Source of the DNA: Flavobacterium algicola
GTDB lineage: Bacteria > Bacteroidota > Bacteroidia > Flavobacteriales > Flavobacteriaceae
Reading direction: 5' to 3'
Assembly (NCBI RefSeq): GCF_022399565.1
Contig: NZ_JAJTUT010000001.1
Span: forward strand, 1,167,336 to 1,231,335
Length of the DNA stretch: 64,000 bases
Shown: positions 55,277 through 63,977 of the stretch, piece after piece
How positions within the stretch are numbered: position 1 is the first letter of the stretch
Layout: every line of letters begins with the position of its first letter
Made by a program: the position numbers and the translations under genes
The notes under the pieces: generated by a model
Told to the model about the DNA's origin: nothing
Database searches by the model: none
What the model saw: only the letters and a program-made list of their open reading frames with translations

Positions 55277-55316
55277 ATAGCCATAGAAATCGTCACGAAA
55301 TCTATGGCTATTTTAC
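55277..55316. terminator. Terminator ending the starch locus
   Basis: A perfect 11-bp stem (ATAGCCATAGA / TCTATGGCTAT) with a 13-base loop and T-rich 3' flank lies between the SusA-like gene and the convergent AlbA_2-domain gene. Confidence 0.8.
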
Positions 55317-55318
55317 TT

Positions 55319-56461
55319 TTACTCCTTTAAATTATACTTCATTTTTCGCAAGACACGCAGTGCTTCTTTAAAGGACAAATAAATTTTCGGGAAGGGTTTA
55401 AGTAATAATTTGGCGTCTATCAACCTATCTTTTGCCTCGTCAAAACCATTGAGATAGCAGATCATAAAGGTAGAGGGCAAATTTTGTAAATCTTTTATTT
55501 CGCTTCTAGTCAATACTGTCTTTCTCTCCAATTTATTTAAAATCGCAATATTGGAGTTGTAAATATGATAAAGCATTTTTTTATTATATGCCGGTGGCTG
55601 AAATAGCAATTCACTTTCAATTTTGTAATATCCATTTTCATAAAAATAGATCTTCTGTTGTTCTAGAGGGTAATAACTTGTTTGGTCGTTTAGTCCCAGT
55701 GGCACATATTCAACGATTGTAAATGAATCCTCATCAAACGTTATTTTTACTACATCTTGCGCCGAATAAAAGAGTTTTACTTGTTCATTAATTAATTCGA
55801 TATCAACCCTTGATAAATAAGTCTCATTGCGCACTACTTTTGGTGTTCCTGCCCAACAAATCACAAATAATTCTTTGAATACCTTGTACTGCGGTGTCAT
55901 ATCTTTATGACGAAAATCCATAAAGTCAAACACGCTATCTAAGGTATGCTGAATATTGTTTCGAGATTGGTTTTCGATTCCGACTACAGTCTCTGCATTT
56001 TGAAGATTTCGCTCTACTTTATCAACTGTCGGCATAGTATTGCTCCCCACTCTGATAAAAACGCTATTTACGGCAATGGTATAAATTCCTTTTTTAAATG
56101 AGGAAACATTCTTCTTTGGTTTTATAGTCACCAAACCCACAACCTTGTCTTTTGGTAGATTAGGGAAGGGTACATTTTCATATTGTATTTTGGGTGGGTT
56201 ATTGAGGTAAGCATTTACTAAATTCTGAATACGGCTATCATCGAAAAAGTCATCTCCTACAATCACATTGTCTTGGTCCTCTACTCCAACTACGATATAA
56301 GAATTATTGGTTGGATTAGAATTGGACAACGCACAAATATGTTTTAAGAATTTGGCTTTGCCCTCTCGCGTATGTAGATTTAATTGGCGCTTTTTGTCAT
56401 AGAAACTGCTCTCATCATTGTGAGCAAGTAAATTTTTGATCAAGAGCCTTTTATTAATCAT
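55319..56461 (-). CDS. AlbA_2 (Schlafen-type) domain protein
   Basis: This 380-residue cytoplasmic protein starts with an AlbA_2/Schlafen-like domain (~10-150): ESSFYDKKRQLNLHTREGKAKFLKHICALSNS, NNSYIVVGVEDQDNVIVGDD, FDDSRIQNLVNAYLNNPP, then IYTIAVNSVFIRVGSNT. Proteins of this class are often called ATP-binding or putative transcriptional regulators. The C-terminal ~200 residues match no motif I know. The ATG at 56461 is chosen over one 11 codons upstream, since the conserved part begins at MINKRLLIKNLL. It stands between terminators and appears monocistronic. Confidence 0.75.
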   Translation of the reverse strand: MINKRLLIKNLLAHNDESSFYDKKRQLNLHTREGKAKFLKHICALSNSNPTNNSYIVVGVEDQDNVIVGDDFFDDSRIQNLVNAYLNNPPKIQYENVPFPNLPKDKVVGLVTIKPKKNVSSFKKGIYTIAVNSVFIRVGSNTMPTVDKVERNLQNAETVVGIENQSRNNIQHTLDSVFDFMDFRHKDMTPQYKVFKELFVICWAGTPKVVRNETYLSRVDIELINEQVKLFYSAQDVVKITFDEDSFTIVEYVPLGLNDQTSYYPLEQQKIYFYENGYYKIESELLFQPPAYNKKMLYHIYNSNIAILNKLERKTVLTRSEIKDLQNLPSTFMICYLNGFDEAKDRLIDAKLLLKPFPKIYLSFKEALRVLRKMKYNLKE

Positions 56462-56544
56462 TTGACAGCAGAATAGTTGCAGTTCAAGAAACAAAGTAAT
56501 TGCCTCAAAACACGAATTATTGTCGTTAAATTTACGTAAATAAA

Positions 56545-56589
56545 AAGGAACAAAATACCACCAAATTGATAAGTGCTATTTTGTTCCTT
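56545..56589 (-). terminator. Terminator of the SDR gene (minus strand)
   Basis: A perfect 13-bp inverted repeat (AAGGAACAAAATA / TATTTTGTTCCTT), with a T-run on the minus strand, lies 70 bases past the stop of the minus-strand SDR gene. Confidence 0.75.
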
Positions 56590-56661
56590 CTATGCAATAA
56601 TGAAAAAGCAATAATTCTTATTTTATTCGAAAATAAAGAAAATAGACATCGCTAAATTTCT

Positions 56662-57417
56662 CTATTTCACTTTATTCACAATAGTTGAGCTCGCTTGCGC
56701 AGTACTCATTACCACCAAATCGGCAATGTTTACATGATATGGCCTCGAAATTACAAATTGAATAATATCAGCGATGTCTTCTGGTTGCAACGCATCAAAT
56801 CCTTTGTATACATTGTTCGCTCTCTCCTCATCGCCTTTGAAACGTACTTTACTAAAAGATGTTTCGACCATTCCTGGATGGATTGCTCCTACTCGAATAT
56901 TATACGGATTCAAATCAATTCGCATGGCTTGATTCAGCGCATCGACAGTATGTTTGGTGGCACAGTAAACATTCCCATTAGGATAAACTTCCTTGGCAGC
57001 AGTTGAACCAATATGAATAATATGACCCGATTTTCTAGCGACCATTTGCGGAATTATAGCTTTAGATACATATAGTAATCCTTTTATATTACTATCGATC
57101 ATACTGTCCCAATCATCCGTATTTCCATCCTGAATTGCATTAAATCCGTGGGCATTTCCAGCATTATTAATTAGTACATCTATGGTCGAAAATTCTACTG
57201 GAAGCGATTTAATTTTTTCGAAAACGCTGGTCTTATCACTCACGTCAAAACAAAGTAAATGTACTGCAGTTAATGCGGATAATTCTTTATGAAGATCCTC
57301 TAGAACGTCTAAACGCCTACCACATATAATGATTTTATATTGTTGCCTTGCTAATAATGAAGCAGTTGCTTTCCCTATTCCACTTGTTGCTCCTGTAATT
57401 AAAACTGTTTTATCCAT
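56662..57417 (-). CDS. Classical SDR-family oxidoreductase (YdfG-like)
   Basis: This 251-residue protein has the NAD(P)-binding motif TGATSGIGKA (residues 7-16), a conserved NNAG (VLINNAGNAHG), Ser in HIGSTAAKEVYP and the catalytic YxxxK in VYCATKHTVDAL. IRVGAIHPGMVETSF is typical of YdfG/serine-3-dehydrogenase-like SDRs that reduce 3-hydroxy acids or related aldehydes using NADP(H). It is cytoplasmic and complete. It stands alone, divergent from the moxR operon. Confidence 0.92.
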   Translation of the reverse strand: MDKTVLITGATSGIGKATASLLARQQYKIIICGRRLDVLEDLHKELSALTAVHLLCFDVSDKTSVFEKIKSLPVEFSTIDVLINNAGNAHGFNAIQDGNTDDWDSMIDSNIKGLLYVSKAIIPQMVARKSGHIIHIGSTAAKEVYPNGNVYCATKHTVDALNQAMRIDLNPYNIRVGAIHPGMVETSFSKVRFKGDEERANNVYKGFDALQPEDIADIIQFVISRPYHVNIADLVVMSTAQASSTIVNKVK

Positions 57418-57631
57418 TCGTTATCTTGTTACTTAAAAAACTACGATTATTTAATTATTTTGAATTTTATTTAAAGTTCTTAATTATTTAAAAATTGTAT
57501 CACAATTCAACCTTAAAATTAGGTGATTGCTATAAGTTTTAACCATTTATTAACATCTTTCCTCTAAAAAAAAATTCAATTTGCACTACCAAAACTAAAG
57601 CATTAATCACAAGGTTTTAAATAAATAGATA

Positions 57632-58636
57632 ATGGAAGAAAATACTGCGACTTTAGACATTAGAGCGATCAATGAAAAAATTGAAAGAGAAAGTGCTTTT
57701 ATAGACCTTCTTACAATGGAGATGAATAAAGTGATTGTAGGGCAAAAGCATATGGTTGAACGTTTGCTAATTGGTCTTTTGGGACAAGGGCACATTCTAT
57801 TAGAAGGAGTTCCTGGTTTAGCAAAGACACTAGCAATCAATACACTATCACAAGCAATACAAGGATCTTTTAGCAGGATACAGTTTACTCCAGATTTATT
57901 ACCTGCCGATGTAGTGGGTACAATGATTTATAATATTAAATCAAATGAGTTCTCTATAAAAAAGGGACCCGTATTTGCAAACTTTGTACTTGCCGATGAG
58001 ATTAACCGTGCTCCTGCTAAGGTACAATCTGCATTACTTGAGGCGATGCAAGAAAAACAAGTGACTATTGGTGACACCACTTTTAAACTAGAAAGACCTT
58101 TCTTAGTTTTGGCAACTCAAAACCCTGTTGAACAAGAAGGTACTTATCAGTTACCAGAGGCTCAAGTCGATCGTTTTATGTTGAAAACAGTAATTGATTA
58201 TCCAAAAATGGATGAGGAGCGTTTGGTAATTCGTCAGAATTTAAAAGGTTCTTATGAAAAAGTGAATGCAGTTGTTTCAGTAGAACAAATTATACGCGCT
58301 CAAGAAGCGGTACGCGAAGTATACATGGACGAGAAAATTGAGAAATATATTCTTGACATTGTATTTGCAACGCGTTACCCAGAAAAATACAAATTGGCAG
58401 AGTTAAAGCCTTTAATTAGCTTTGGTTCTTCTCCACGTGGTAGTATAAACTTAGCAAATGCAGCAAAATGTTATGCTTTTATCAAACGTCGTGGGTATGT
58501 AATACCAGAAGATGTACGCGCTATCGTGCATGATGTACTGCGTCACAGAATAGGAATCACCTATGAAGCCGAAGCAGAAAACATAACTTCGATGGATATT
58601 ATAAACAAAATTATAAATGAAGTTGAAGTGCCGTAA
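57632..58636 (+). CDS. MoxR-family AAA+ ATPase
   Basis: This 334-residue MoxR ATPase has Walker A GVPGLAKT (around residues 62-69), Walker B VLADEINRAPAKVQSALLEAMQEKQVT, sensor 1 VLATQNPVEQEGTYQLPEAQVDRF and a C-terminal lid domain. MoxR proteins act as chaperones that mature partner complexes through VWA proteins. It leads the operon: DUF58 follows after 86 bases, then a BatD-like protein and BatA and BatB. A weak -7-like TCAATTTG lies at 57576-57583. Confidence 0.95.
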   Translation: MEENTATLDIRAINEKIERESAFIDLLTMEMNKVIVGQKHMVERLLIGLLGQGHILLEGVPGLAKTLAINTLSQAIQGSFSRIQFTPDLLPADVVGTMIYNIKSNEFSIKKGPVFANFVLADEINRAPAKVQSALLEAMQEKQVTIGDTTFKLERPFLVLATQNPVEQEGTYQLPEAQVDRFMLKTVIDYPKMDEERLVIRQNLKGSYEKVNAVVSVEQIIRAQEAVREVYMDEKIEKYILDIVFATRYPEKYKLAELKPLISFGSSPRGSINLANAAKCYAFIKRRGYVIPEDVRAIVHDVLRHRIGITYEAEAENITSMDIINKIINEVEVP

Positions 58637-58722
58637 ATTTAGTTTGCAGTAAAGAATCACAGTTTACAGTTTTTACAATACTGAATTCTGGGAATATTAA
58701 CTGAAACTGATAACTAAACAAA

Positions 58723-59586
58723 ATGGATACAAAAGACCTTTTAAAGAAAGTACGCAAAATAGAAATCAAAACCCGAAGATTGAGTGATCACATTTTTTCG
58801 GGAGAATACCACACCTCATTTAAAGGACGTGGAATGACTTTTAGCGAAGTACGACAATACCAATACGGTGACGATATCAGAGCCATTGACTGGAACGTTA
58901 CCGCTCGTTACAATGAAGCGCACGTAAAAGTTTTTGAGGAAGAACGAGAATTAACCATGATGTTAATGGTTGATATTTCTGGTTCAGAGGGTTTTGGTTC
59001 TACTAAAGCCTTCAAAAAAGACATTATCACAGAGATATCTGCGACGATGGCTTTCTCTGCTACTCAAAACAACGATAAAATTGGTTTAATATTGTTCACA
59101 GATCAAATTGAATTGTATATTCCACCAAAGAAAGGGCGTTCACATGTTTTGCGCATTATTCGAGAATTAATCGAATTTCAACCAAAAAGTCAGAAAACTG
59201 ATTTGGCACAAGCATTAAAATTCCTATCAAGTACTCAGAAAAAGAAAGCAATTGTTTTTTTAATGTCCGATTTTATGGTTTCAGATTACGAGCATACTTT
59301 AAAAATTGCCGGTAAAAAACATGACATCACAGGGATACGCGTATATGATGTGCGAGAAGAAACAATGCCAAACTTAGGAATAGTAGAAATGACTGATGCC
59401 GAAACCGGAGAGAACATGGTTGTTGACACTAGTTCTAAGACAGTTCGTACCAACTATGAAAAACATTATCGCGAACAACTAAATTATTTTAAAGAAACTT
59501 TTAGAAAATCGGGATCTGGAATTGTAAATACAAGAGTAGATGAAAGCTATGTAACGAAATTGTTGGGGTATTTCAAGTCGAGATAG
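58723..59586 (+). CDS. DUF58-domain protein (VWA-like MoxR partner)
   Basis: This 287-residue cytoplasmic protein has the DUF58 signature (FKGRGMTFSEVRQYQYGDDIRAIDWNVTARYNEAHVKVFEEERE) leading into a VWA-like domain with an intact metal site, VDISGS (~86-91). DUF58 proteins are the usual partners of MoxR ATPases; the pair is thought to assemble or mature envelope proteins, but the client is not known. It is in the moxR operon. The downstream gap to the next operon gene is enlarged to 614 bases by an inserted repeat-flanked module. Confidence 0.93.
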   Translation: MDTKDLLKKVRKIEIKTRRLSDHIFSGEYHTSFKGRGMTFSEVRQYQYGDDIRAIDWNVTARYNEAHVKVFEEERELTMMLMVDISGSEGFGSTKAFKKDIITEISATMAFSATQNNDKIGLILFTDQIELYIPPKKGRSHVLRIIRELIEFQPKSQKTDLAQALKFLSSTQKKKAIVFLMSDFMVSDYEHTLKIAGKKHDITGIRVYDVREETMPNLGIVEMTDAETGENMVVDTSSKTVRTNYEKHYREQLNYFKETFRKSGSGIVNTRVDESYVTKLLGYFKSR

Positions 59587-59587
59587 A

Positions 59588-59740
59588 GATTAACGATTGC
59601 TGATTAACGAATTGTGATTTTTGATTTGTTGGAATGAAGAATAAATGATTAACGATTGTTGAGTAACGAATTGTGATTTTTGATTTGTTGGAATGAATAA
59701 TAAATGATTAACGTTGATAACGAATTGTGATTGTTGAGTT
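59588..59740 (+). repeat. 59-bp tandem direct repeat, about 2.5 copies
   Basis: Copies start at 59588, 59647 and 59706, each beginning GATTAACG. The first two are nearly identical over 59 bases (a handful of changes, for example around 59598-59604); the third is truncated and diverged. The unit is AT-rich and contains no reading frame. It starts one base after the DUF58 stop. An inverted, diverged copy lies on the far side of the four-helix-bundle pseudogene (60141-60179). Confidence 0.85.
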
Positions 59741-59757
59741 AAATAATTAATTGTAGC

Positions 59758-60126
59758 ATGAACAAACATATTTTAGAAGACAGATTAATTGATTTTGCAG
59801 TTTTAATAATAAACATTTAAGACAATTTCAAAAAGAATTATGCTGGAAATCATTTAGCTGGTCAAATTATTCGTTCAGGAACTTCTCCAGCGTTAAATTA
59901 TGGAGAAGCGCAAAGTGCAGAAAGCCATAAAGACTTTGTTCATAAAATGGGAATTTGTTTGAAAGAATTAAGAGAGACATTTGTGTGTATAAAAATTATT
60001 GAAAAAGCGAAACTAACATCTGATATAAATACCTTACTTATTGCCAAAATTGAAGCAAATGAACTAATATCAATTTTTGTAGCAAGTATTAAAACATCAA
60101 AAAATAATAATGATAGAAAAAACTAA
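59758..60126 (+). pseudogene. Four-helix-bundle (S23/IVP-type) protein gene broken by an in-frame stop
   Basis: The frame encodes 122 residues of a four-helix-bundle protein of the S23 ribosomal intervening-sequence type: MNKHILEDRLIDFAVLIIN, then YAGNHLAGQIIRSGTSPALN, YGEAQSAESHKDFVHKMG and ICLKELRETFVCIKIIEKA. Codon 21 (59818-59820) is TAA, inside helix 1 to 2, with the family match continuing in the same frame after it. It is thus one nonsense change from intact. A product from a later start would lack helix 1. It lies inside the moxR-bat operon between repeats, and genes of this family occur in many flavobacterial genomes at scattered sites. A sequencing error is the alternative to true decay. 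Confidence 0.8.
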
Positions 60127-60140
60127 CGTACTCGTGTAAG

Positions 60141-60179
60141 AAATCGAAAATCAAAAATCGTTATTCGAAAATCGTTAAT
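60141..60179 (-). repeat. Inverted copy of the 59-bp repeat, right flank of the four-helix-bundle module
   Basis: The reverse complement of 60141-60179 matches 59648-59686 (second tandem copy) at 33 of 39 positions, counted by hand, including ATTAACGATT and TAACGA without change. The two arms could pair in RNA or DNA and enclose the four-helix-bundle gene in a roughly 450-base loop. It ends 21 bases before the next operon gene. Confidence 0.75.
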
Positions 60180-60200
60180 AAATATTTTTCCCCATCAATA

Positions 60201-61829
60201 ATGAAAAAATCATTCTACCTATTACTTCTTTTTTCGGCCTTCGTTTTTGGACAACAAAAACGCGTTGAAACAAGCATTGACACTACCAAAAATAAGATTG
60301 GAGCAGAGTTTAAATTGACTTTAAAAACTTCTGTTGACACTTTATCAAAAGTAAAGTTCCCAAATCTTAAAAATTTTGGGGCTCTAGAAGTTATTTACTC
60401 CTACCCTATTGATACGGTAAAGAACGATGATCGCTATGAATTGATAAAACGATATGGGCTGACTCAATTTGATTCGGGACGATACGTAATTCCAAGTATC
60501 AAAGTGATAATTAATAACAAAGCTTTCTTAACCGATTCTATCGCTGTTGAAGTAGCAAATGTACAAGTCGATACACTGAAGCAAAAAATGTATGACATCA
60601 AAGACATCGTAGCTGTCGAAAGCTCGATGGGTAACTGGTGGAAATATTTATTGGCAATTATAGTTCTCGCAGCTATTGGAGCAGCAGTATATTGGTACGT
60701 AAAAAAATACCAAAAGAAAAAAATAGAGGAGGAAGTTTACAAAACACCTATCGAAAGAGCAACTCAATTAATGAATACTTTGGAGCAAAAAGAACTTTGG
60801 CAAAAAGGTGAAATTAAAGAGTATTACAGCGAACTGACTGATATTGCTCGAAACTACATCGAGGAAGCAATCGAAATTCCTGCAATGGAAAGCACTACAT
60901 CAGAATTAATTGCTGGTTTAAAAGCAGCTTCTCTTAAAAAGAAAATGAAGCTTTCGCAAGAGACCATTGATAATTTGGAAAAAGTTTTAAAGCAAGCCGA
61001 TTTGGTGAAATTTGCAAAATCCAAACCAATGGAATTTGAAATTGCTGAAGATCGTCAGAAAATTCAGAAAGCGATTGTAGTACTTGATAGTGCTATTCCT
61101 GTTGAAGTGATTGATCAAGAAGAAATGCTTTTGAATGAAGTACAACGACAAAAACAAGTAAAAATACAGCTTGCCAAACAACGTAAAAAACGCATTTCTA
61201 TAGCGATTGCTTCTGTTGGTTTATTACTTGTGGCAATTTTAGCTTTCTTTATTGTAACAAGAGGTTTTGAAAACGTAAAAGACACCATTCTGGGACATGA
61301 ATCAAAAGAATTATTAGAGGGAGAATGGATAAAAAGTGAATACGGTAATCCATCTGTTATTATCGAAACTCCAAAAGTTTTGAAGAGAATAGACCTGACG
61401 AAAACACTACCAAAAGAAGGATTGGCACTTGTAAAGGAAATGCAGTCATTTGCTTATGGTAGTTTTATTGACAACTTCTATCTAATGGTTTCCACAATGA
61501 AGTACAAACAGGAAACGGAAACTGATTTGAAGAAAGCAGTAGAAGTAACTGTCGCATCAATTGAGGGACAAGGAGCACAAAACATGATTGTAAAGCAGGA
61601 AGAATTTGAAACACCAGAGGGTGTCAAAGGAATTAAAGCTTATGGTACTTTTGTCAAACTGAATGAGATTACAAATACAAGCAATAAAATGTTTTACGAA
61701 ATTATTCTATTCGGACAAGAAGGTGGTTTACAACAGATCATGATTTTGCATGAAGAAGGAGATCATTATGCCAACGATATTGCCGATAGAGTGATGAACT
61801 CGGTTGAATTAAAAAAAATAACTAACTAA
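60201..61829 (+). CDS. BatD-like membrane protein, Bacteroidota type
   Basis: This 542-residue protein has a signal peptide (to FVFGQ), a periplasmic Ig/BatD-like domain (~18-135, RVETSIDTTKNKIGAEFKLTLKT; FDSGRYVIPSIKVIINN) and a first membrane helix (~149-167). A cytoplasmic helical segment (~170-330) with TPIERATQLMNTLEQKELWQKGEIKEYYSELTDIARNYIEEA follows, then a second membrane helix (~333-355) and a C-terminal periplasmic domain (~360-540). The Ig-TM-helical part resembles BatD/DUF4381-type proteins of MoxR operons; the C-terminal domain is unfamiliar. Its stop overlaps the batA start by one base, giving firm operon membership. Confidence 0.72.
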   Translation: MKKSFYLLLLFSAFVFGQQKRVETSIDTTKNKIGAEFKLTLKTSVDTLSKVKFPNLKNFGALEVIYSYPIDTVKNDDRYELIKRYGLTQFDSGRYVIPSIKVIINNKAFLTDSIAVEVANVQVDTLKQKMYDIKDIVAVESSMGNWWKYLLAIIVLAAIGAAVYWYVKKYQKKKIEEEVYKTPIERATQLMNTLEQKELWQKGEIKEYYSELTDIARNYIEEAIEIPAMESTTSELIAGLKAASLKKKMKLSQETIDNLEKVLKQADLVKFAKSKPMEFEIAEDRQKIQKAIVVLDSAIPVEVIDQEEMLLNEVQRQKQVKIQLAKQRKKRISIAIASVGLLLVAILAFFIVTRGFENVKDTILGHESKELLEGEWIKSEYGNPSVIIETPKVLKRIDLTKTLPKEGLALVKEMQSFAYGSFIDNFYLMVSTMKYKQETETDLKKAVEVTVASIEGQGAQNMIVKQEEFETPEGVKGIKAYGTFVKLNEITNTSNKMFYEIILFGQEGGLQQIMILHEEGDHYANDIADRVMNSVELKKITN

Positions 61830-62830
61830 TGGAGAAGGTAACATTTTTAAACCCCCAATTTTTTTGGCTGTTTCTACTTATTCCGTTTGCCATTGCTTGG
61901 TTGTTCTGGAAAAGAAAACACCAAACAGCAACATTAAAAATAAGTTCTACCAAAGGGTTCAGTGGTTCAACATCTTTTTTAGTAAAGTTTAAACCTTATT
62001 TGGGTGTTTTACGCATTTTAGCCTTGTGTTCTTTAATTATAGCTTTGACTCGTCCGAGAACTGTAGATATTAGTAATAAGACTAAGACGACTAAAGGTAT
62101 TGACATTGTCATGGCAGTCGATGTTTCGGGGAGTATGCTGGCAAAAGATTTAAAACCCAACCGTATGGAGGGTTTAAAAGTGGTAGCAGCTAACTTTGCC
62201 TCAGACAGACCAAATGATCGAATCGGATTGGTCGTGTATGCATCAGAAGCATACACAAAGACGCCAGTAACAAGTGATAAGGCTGTAGTTCTAGAAGCCA
62301 TAAAAAGTATCAAATACGATCAAGTTTTACAAGATGGAACTGGAATCGGAATGGGGTTGGCAACAGCCGTAAATCGTTTGAAAGATAGTAAAGCAAAAAG
62401 TAAAGTAATCATTCTCTTAACAGATGGTGTAAATAATGCGGGTTTCATAGAACCAGAAACAGCAGCTGATATTGCTAAACAATATGGCATCAAAGTATAT
62501 ACCATTGGAATTGGGACAAACGGAATGGCCGAGTTTCCTTATGCGCAAGCTCCAAACGGCGAGATTTTGTTCAAGATGATGAAGGTAGAACTTGATGAAA
62601 AACTAATGCAATCTATCGCTAAAAAAACAGATGGTAAATATTTTAGAGCTACCAGCAACAATAAATTAGCAGAAATTTACAGCGAAATCAACAAATTGGA
62701 AACTACCGAGATCGAAGAACTCAAATTTTACGATTATGACGAAAAATTTAGAGGTTTTGTCTTATTTGCTGGGTTATTATTATTGATAGAAGTTGGATTA
62801 AGAAATACGGTATACAAAAGCTTTATCTAA
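61829..62830 (+). CDS. batA: BatA-like VWA-domain membrane protein
   Basis: This 333-residue protein has N-terminal BatA membrane helices (~10-28 and ~57-72), a periplasm- or cytoplasm-facing VWA domain with an intact metal-ion-dependent adhesion site (D98 in AVDVSGSMLAKDLKPNRM) and a C-terminal membrane helix (~308-325). The Bat (Bacteroides aerotolerance) proteins form an inner membrane complex with MoxR that supports stress tolerance; the molecular role is unresolved. It overlaps the BatD-like gene by one base and precedes BatB. Confidence 0.93.
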   Translation: MEKVTFLNPQFFWLFLLIPFAIAWLFWKRKHQTATLKISSTKGFSGSTSFLVKFKPYLGVLRILALCSLIIALTRPRTVDISNKTKTTKGIDIVMAVDVSGSMLAKDLKPNRMEGLKVVAANFASDRPNDRIGLVVYASEAYTKTPVTSDKAVVLEAIKSIKYDQVLQDGTGIGMGLATAVNRLKDSKAKSKVIILLTDGVNNAGFIEPETAADIAKQYGIKVYTIGIGTNGMAEFPYAQAPNGEILFKMMKVELDEKLMQSIAKKTDGKYFRATSNNKLAEIYSEINKLETTEIEELKFYDYDEKFRGFVLFAGLLLLIEVGLRNTVYKSFI

Positions 62831-62920
62831 GATCGACTAAATTTTATAGCCTTACGTTTCTATTGAAATATAAAGCGACTGAATATGAAGTACACCTTAG
62901 ACTGAAAATTGAAAATTAAA

Positions 62921-63955
62921 ATGGAATTAGACGAACGCAACTACTTATACTTACTTTTCCTATTACCATTACTGGTAGCAGTTTTCATGTTTAACATGTA
63001 TTGGAAAAGAAAAAAACAAAAAGAATTTGGATCTCTTGATGCAATTAATCAGCTGAGTCCTGAACGTTCGGTTTTTAAACCAGTTTTAAAATTGGTTGTA
63101 ATGGCGTTAGCATTTCTGGGATTAATCTTAGGATTAGCAAACCCAAAGATTGGAACTAAAATGGAAACTGTAAAGCGAGAAGGAATAGATATCGTTTTTG
63201 CTATGGACGTTTCCAAAAGTATGTTGGCCGAAGATATCGCTCCTAGCCGACTAGAAAAGAGCAAACAATTAGTTTCTCAAATAATTAGTCAATTAGGTAA
63301 TGACCGTATCGGAATAGTAGCCTATGCAGGTAGCGCATTTCCTGTTCTTCCAATTACAACAGATTACAGCGTAGCCAAAATGTTCTTGCAAAGTATGAGT
63401 CCTGATATGGTTTCATCAAAAGGAACATCTCTAGACGATGCCATAAAATTATCCGCTACTTACTTTGATGATAAAAGTAAAACTAGCAAATTATTAATTT
63501 TGATATCAGATGGTGAAGATCATTCTGATGGAGCTTTGGCTGCTGCAGAAGAGGCGACGAAGCAAGGGATGCGTATTATTACTGTGGGTGTAGGAACTGA
63601 AAAAGGAGCTACCATACCGCTAAAAAGAAATGGTGTAGTCGAAAGTTATCAGAGAGATAAAAGCGGTGAAGTAGTTGTGACCAAATTAAACAAAGTTAGT
63701 CTTGAAACAATTGCTAAAGCAACAAAAGGTGGTTATGTCAACGGAAACAATACCAAAGAAGTGCTAGAATATATTAAAAATAGTCTAAACAACATCCAGA
63801 AAACCGAATTTGAAGCAACTCAAATGGCAGATTTTCAATCACAATTTCAGTGGTTTTTAGGATTTGCTTTTGTATTGCTTTTTGCAGATTTATTCTTGTT
63901 AGAAAGAAAAACAAGTTGGGTCAAAAAGCTGAATTTATTTAATGAAAAAGAATAA
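62921..63955 (+). CDS. batB: BatB-like VWA-domain membrane protein
   Basis: This 344-residue protein has the same plan as BatA: two N-terminal membrane helices (~7-25, ~55-75), a VWA domain with D96 in AMDVSKSMLAEDIAPSRLEKSKQ (DxSxS preserved) and a C-terminal helix (~318-335). LISDGEDHSDGALAAAEEA and GVGTEKGATIP are typical of BatB. It partners BatA in the MoxR-Bat system. The ATG at 62921 is preferred over a TTG four codons earlier (62909). It lies 90 bases after batA. Confidence 0.92.
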   Translation: MELDERNYLYLLFLLPLLVAVFMFNMYWKRKKQKEFGSLDAINQLSPERSVFKPVLKLVVMALAFLGLILGLANPKIGTKMETVKREGIDIVFAMDVSKSMLAEDIAPSRLEKSKQLVSQIISQLGNDRIGIVAYAGSAFPVLPITTDYSVAKMFLQSMSPDMVSSKGTSLDDAIKLSATYFDDKSKTSKLLILISDGEDHSDGALAAAEEATKQGMRIITVGVGTEKGATIPLKRNGVVESYQRDKSGEVVVTKLNKVSLETIAKATKGGYVNGNNTKEVLEYIKNSLNNIQKTEFEATQMADFQSQFQWFLGFAFVLLFADLFLLERKTSWVKKLNLFNEKE

Positions 63956-63977
63956 TGCAACTCAGAGAGATTGCAAA

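Noticed and set aside
56695..57006. 103-codon frame antisense to the SDR gene
   Set aside because: Shadow of the SDR frame, with no independent signal.
59588..59740. CRISPR-like array
   Set aside because: The 59-bp units are contiguous with no unique spacers and only 2.5 copies; no cas genes are present.
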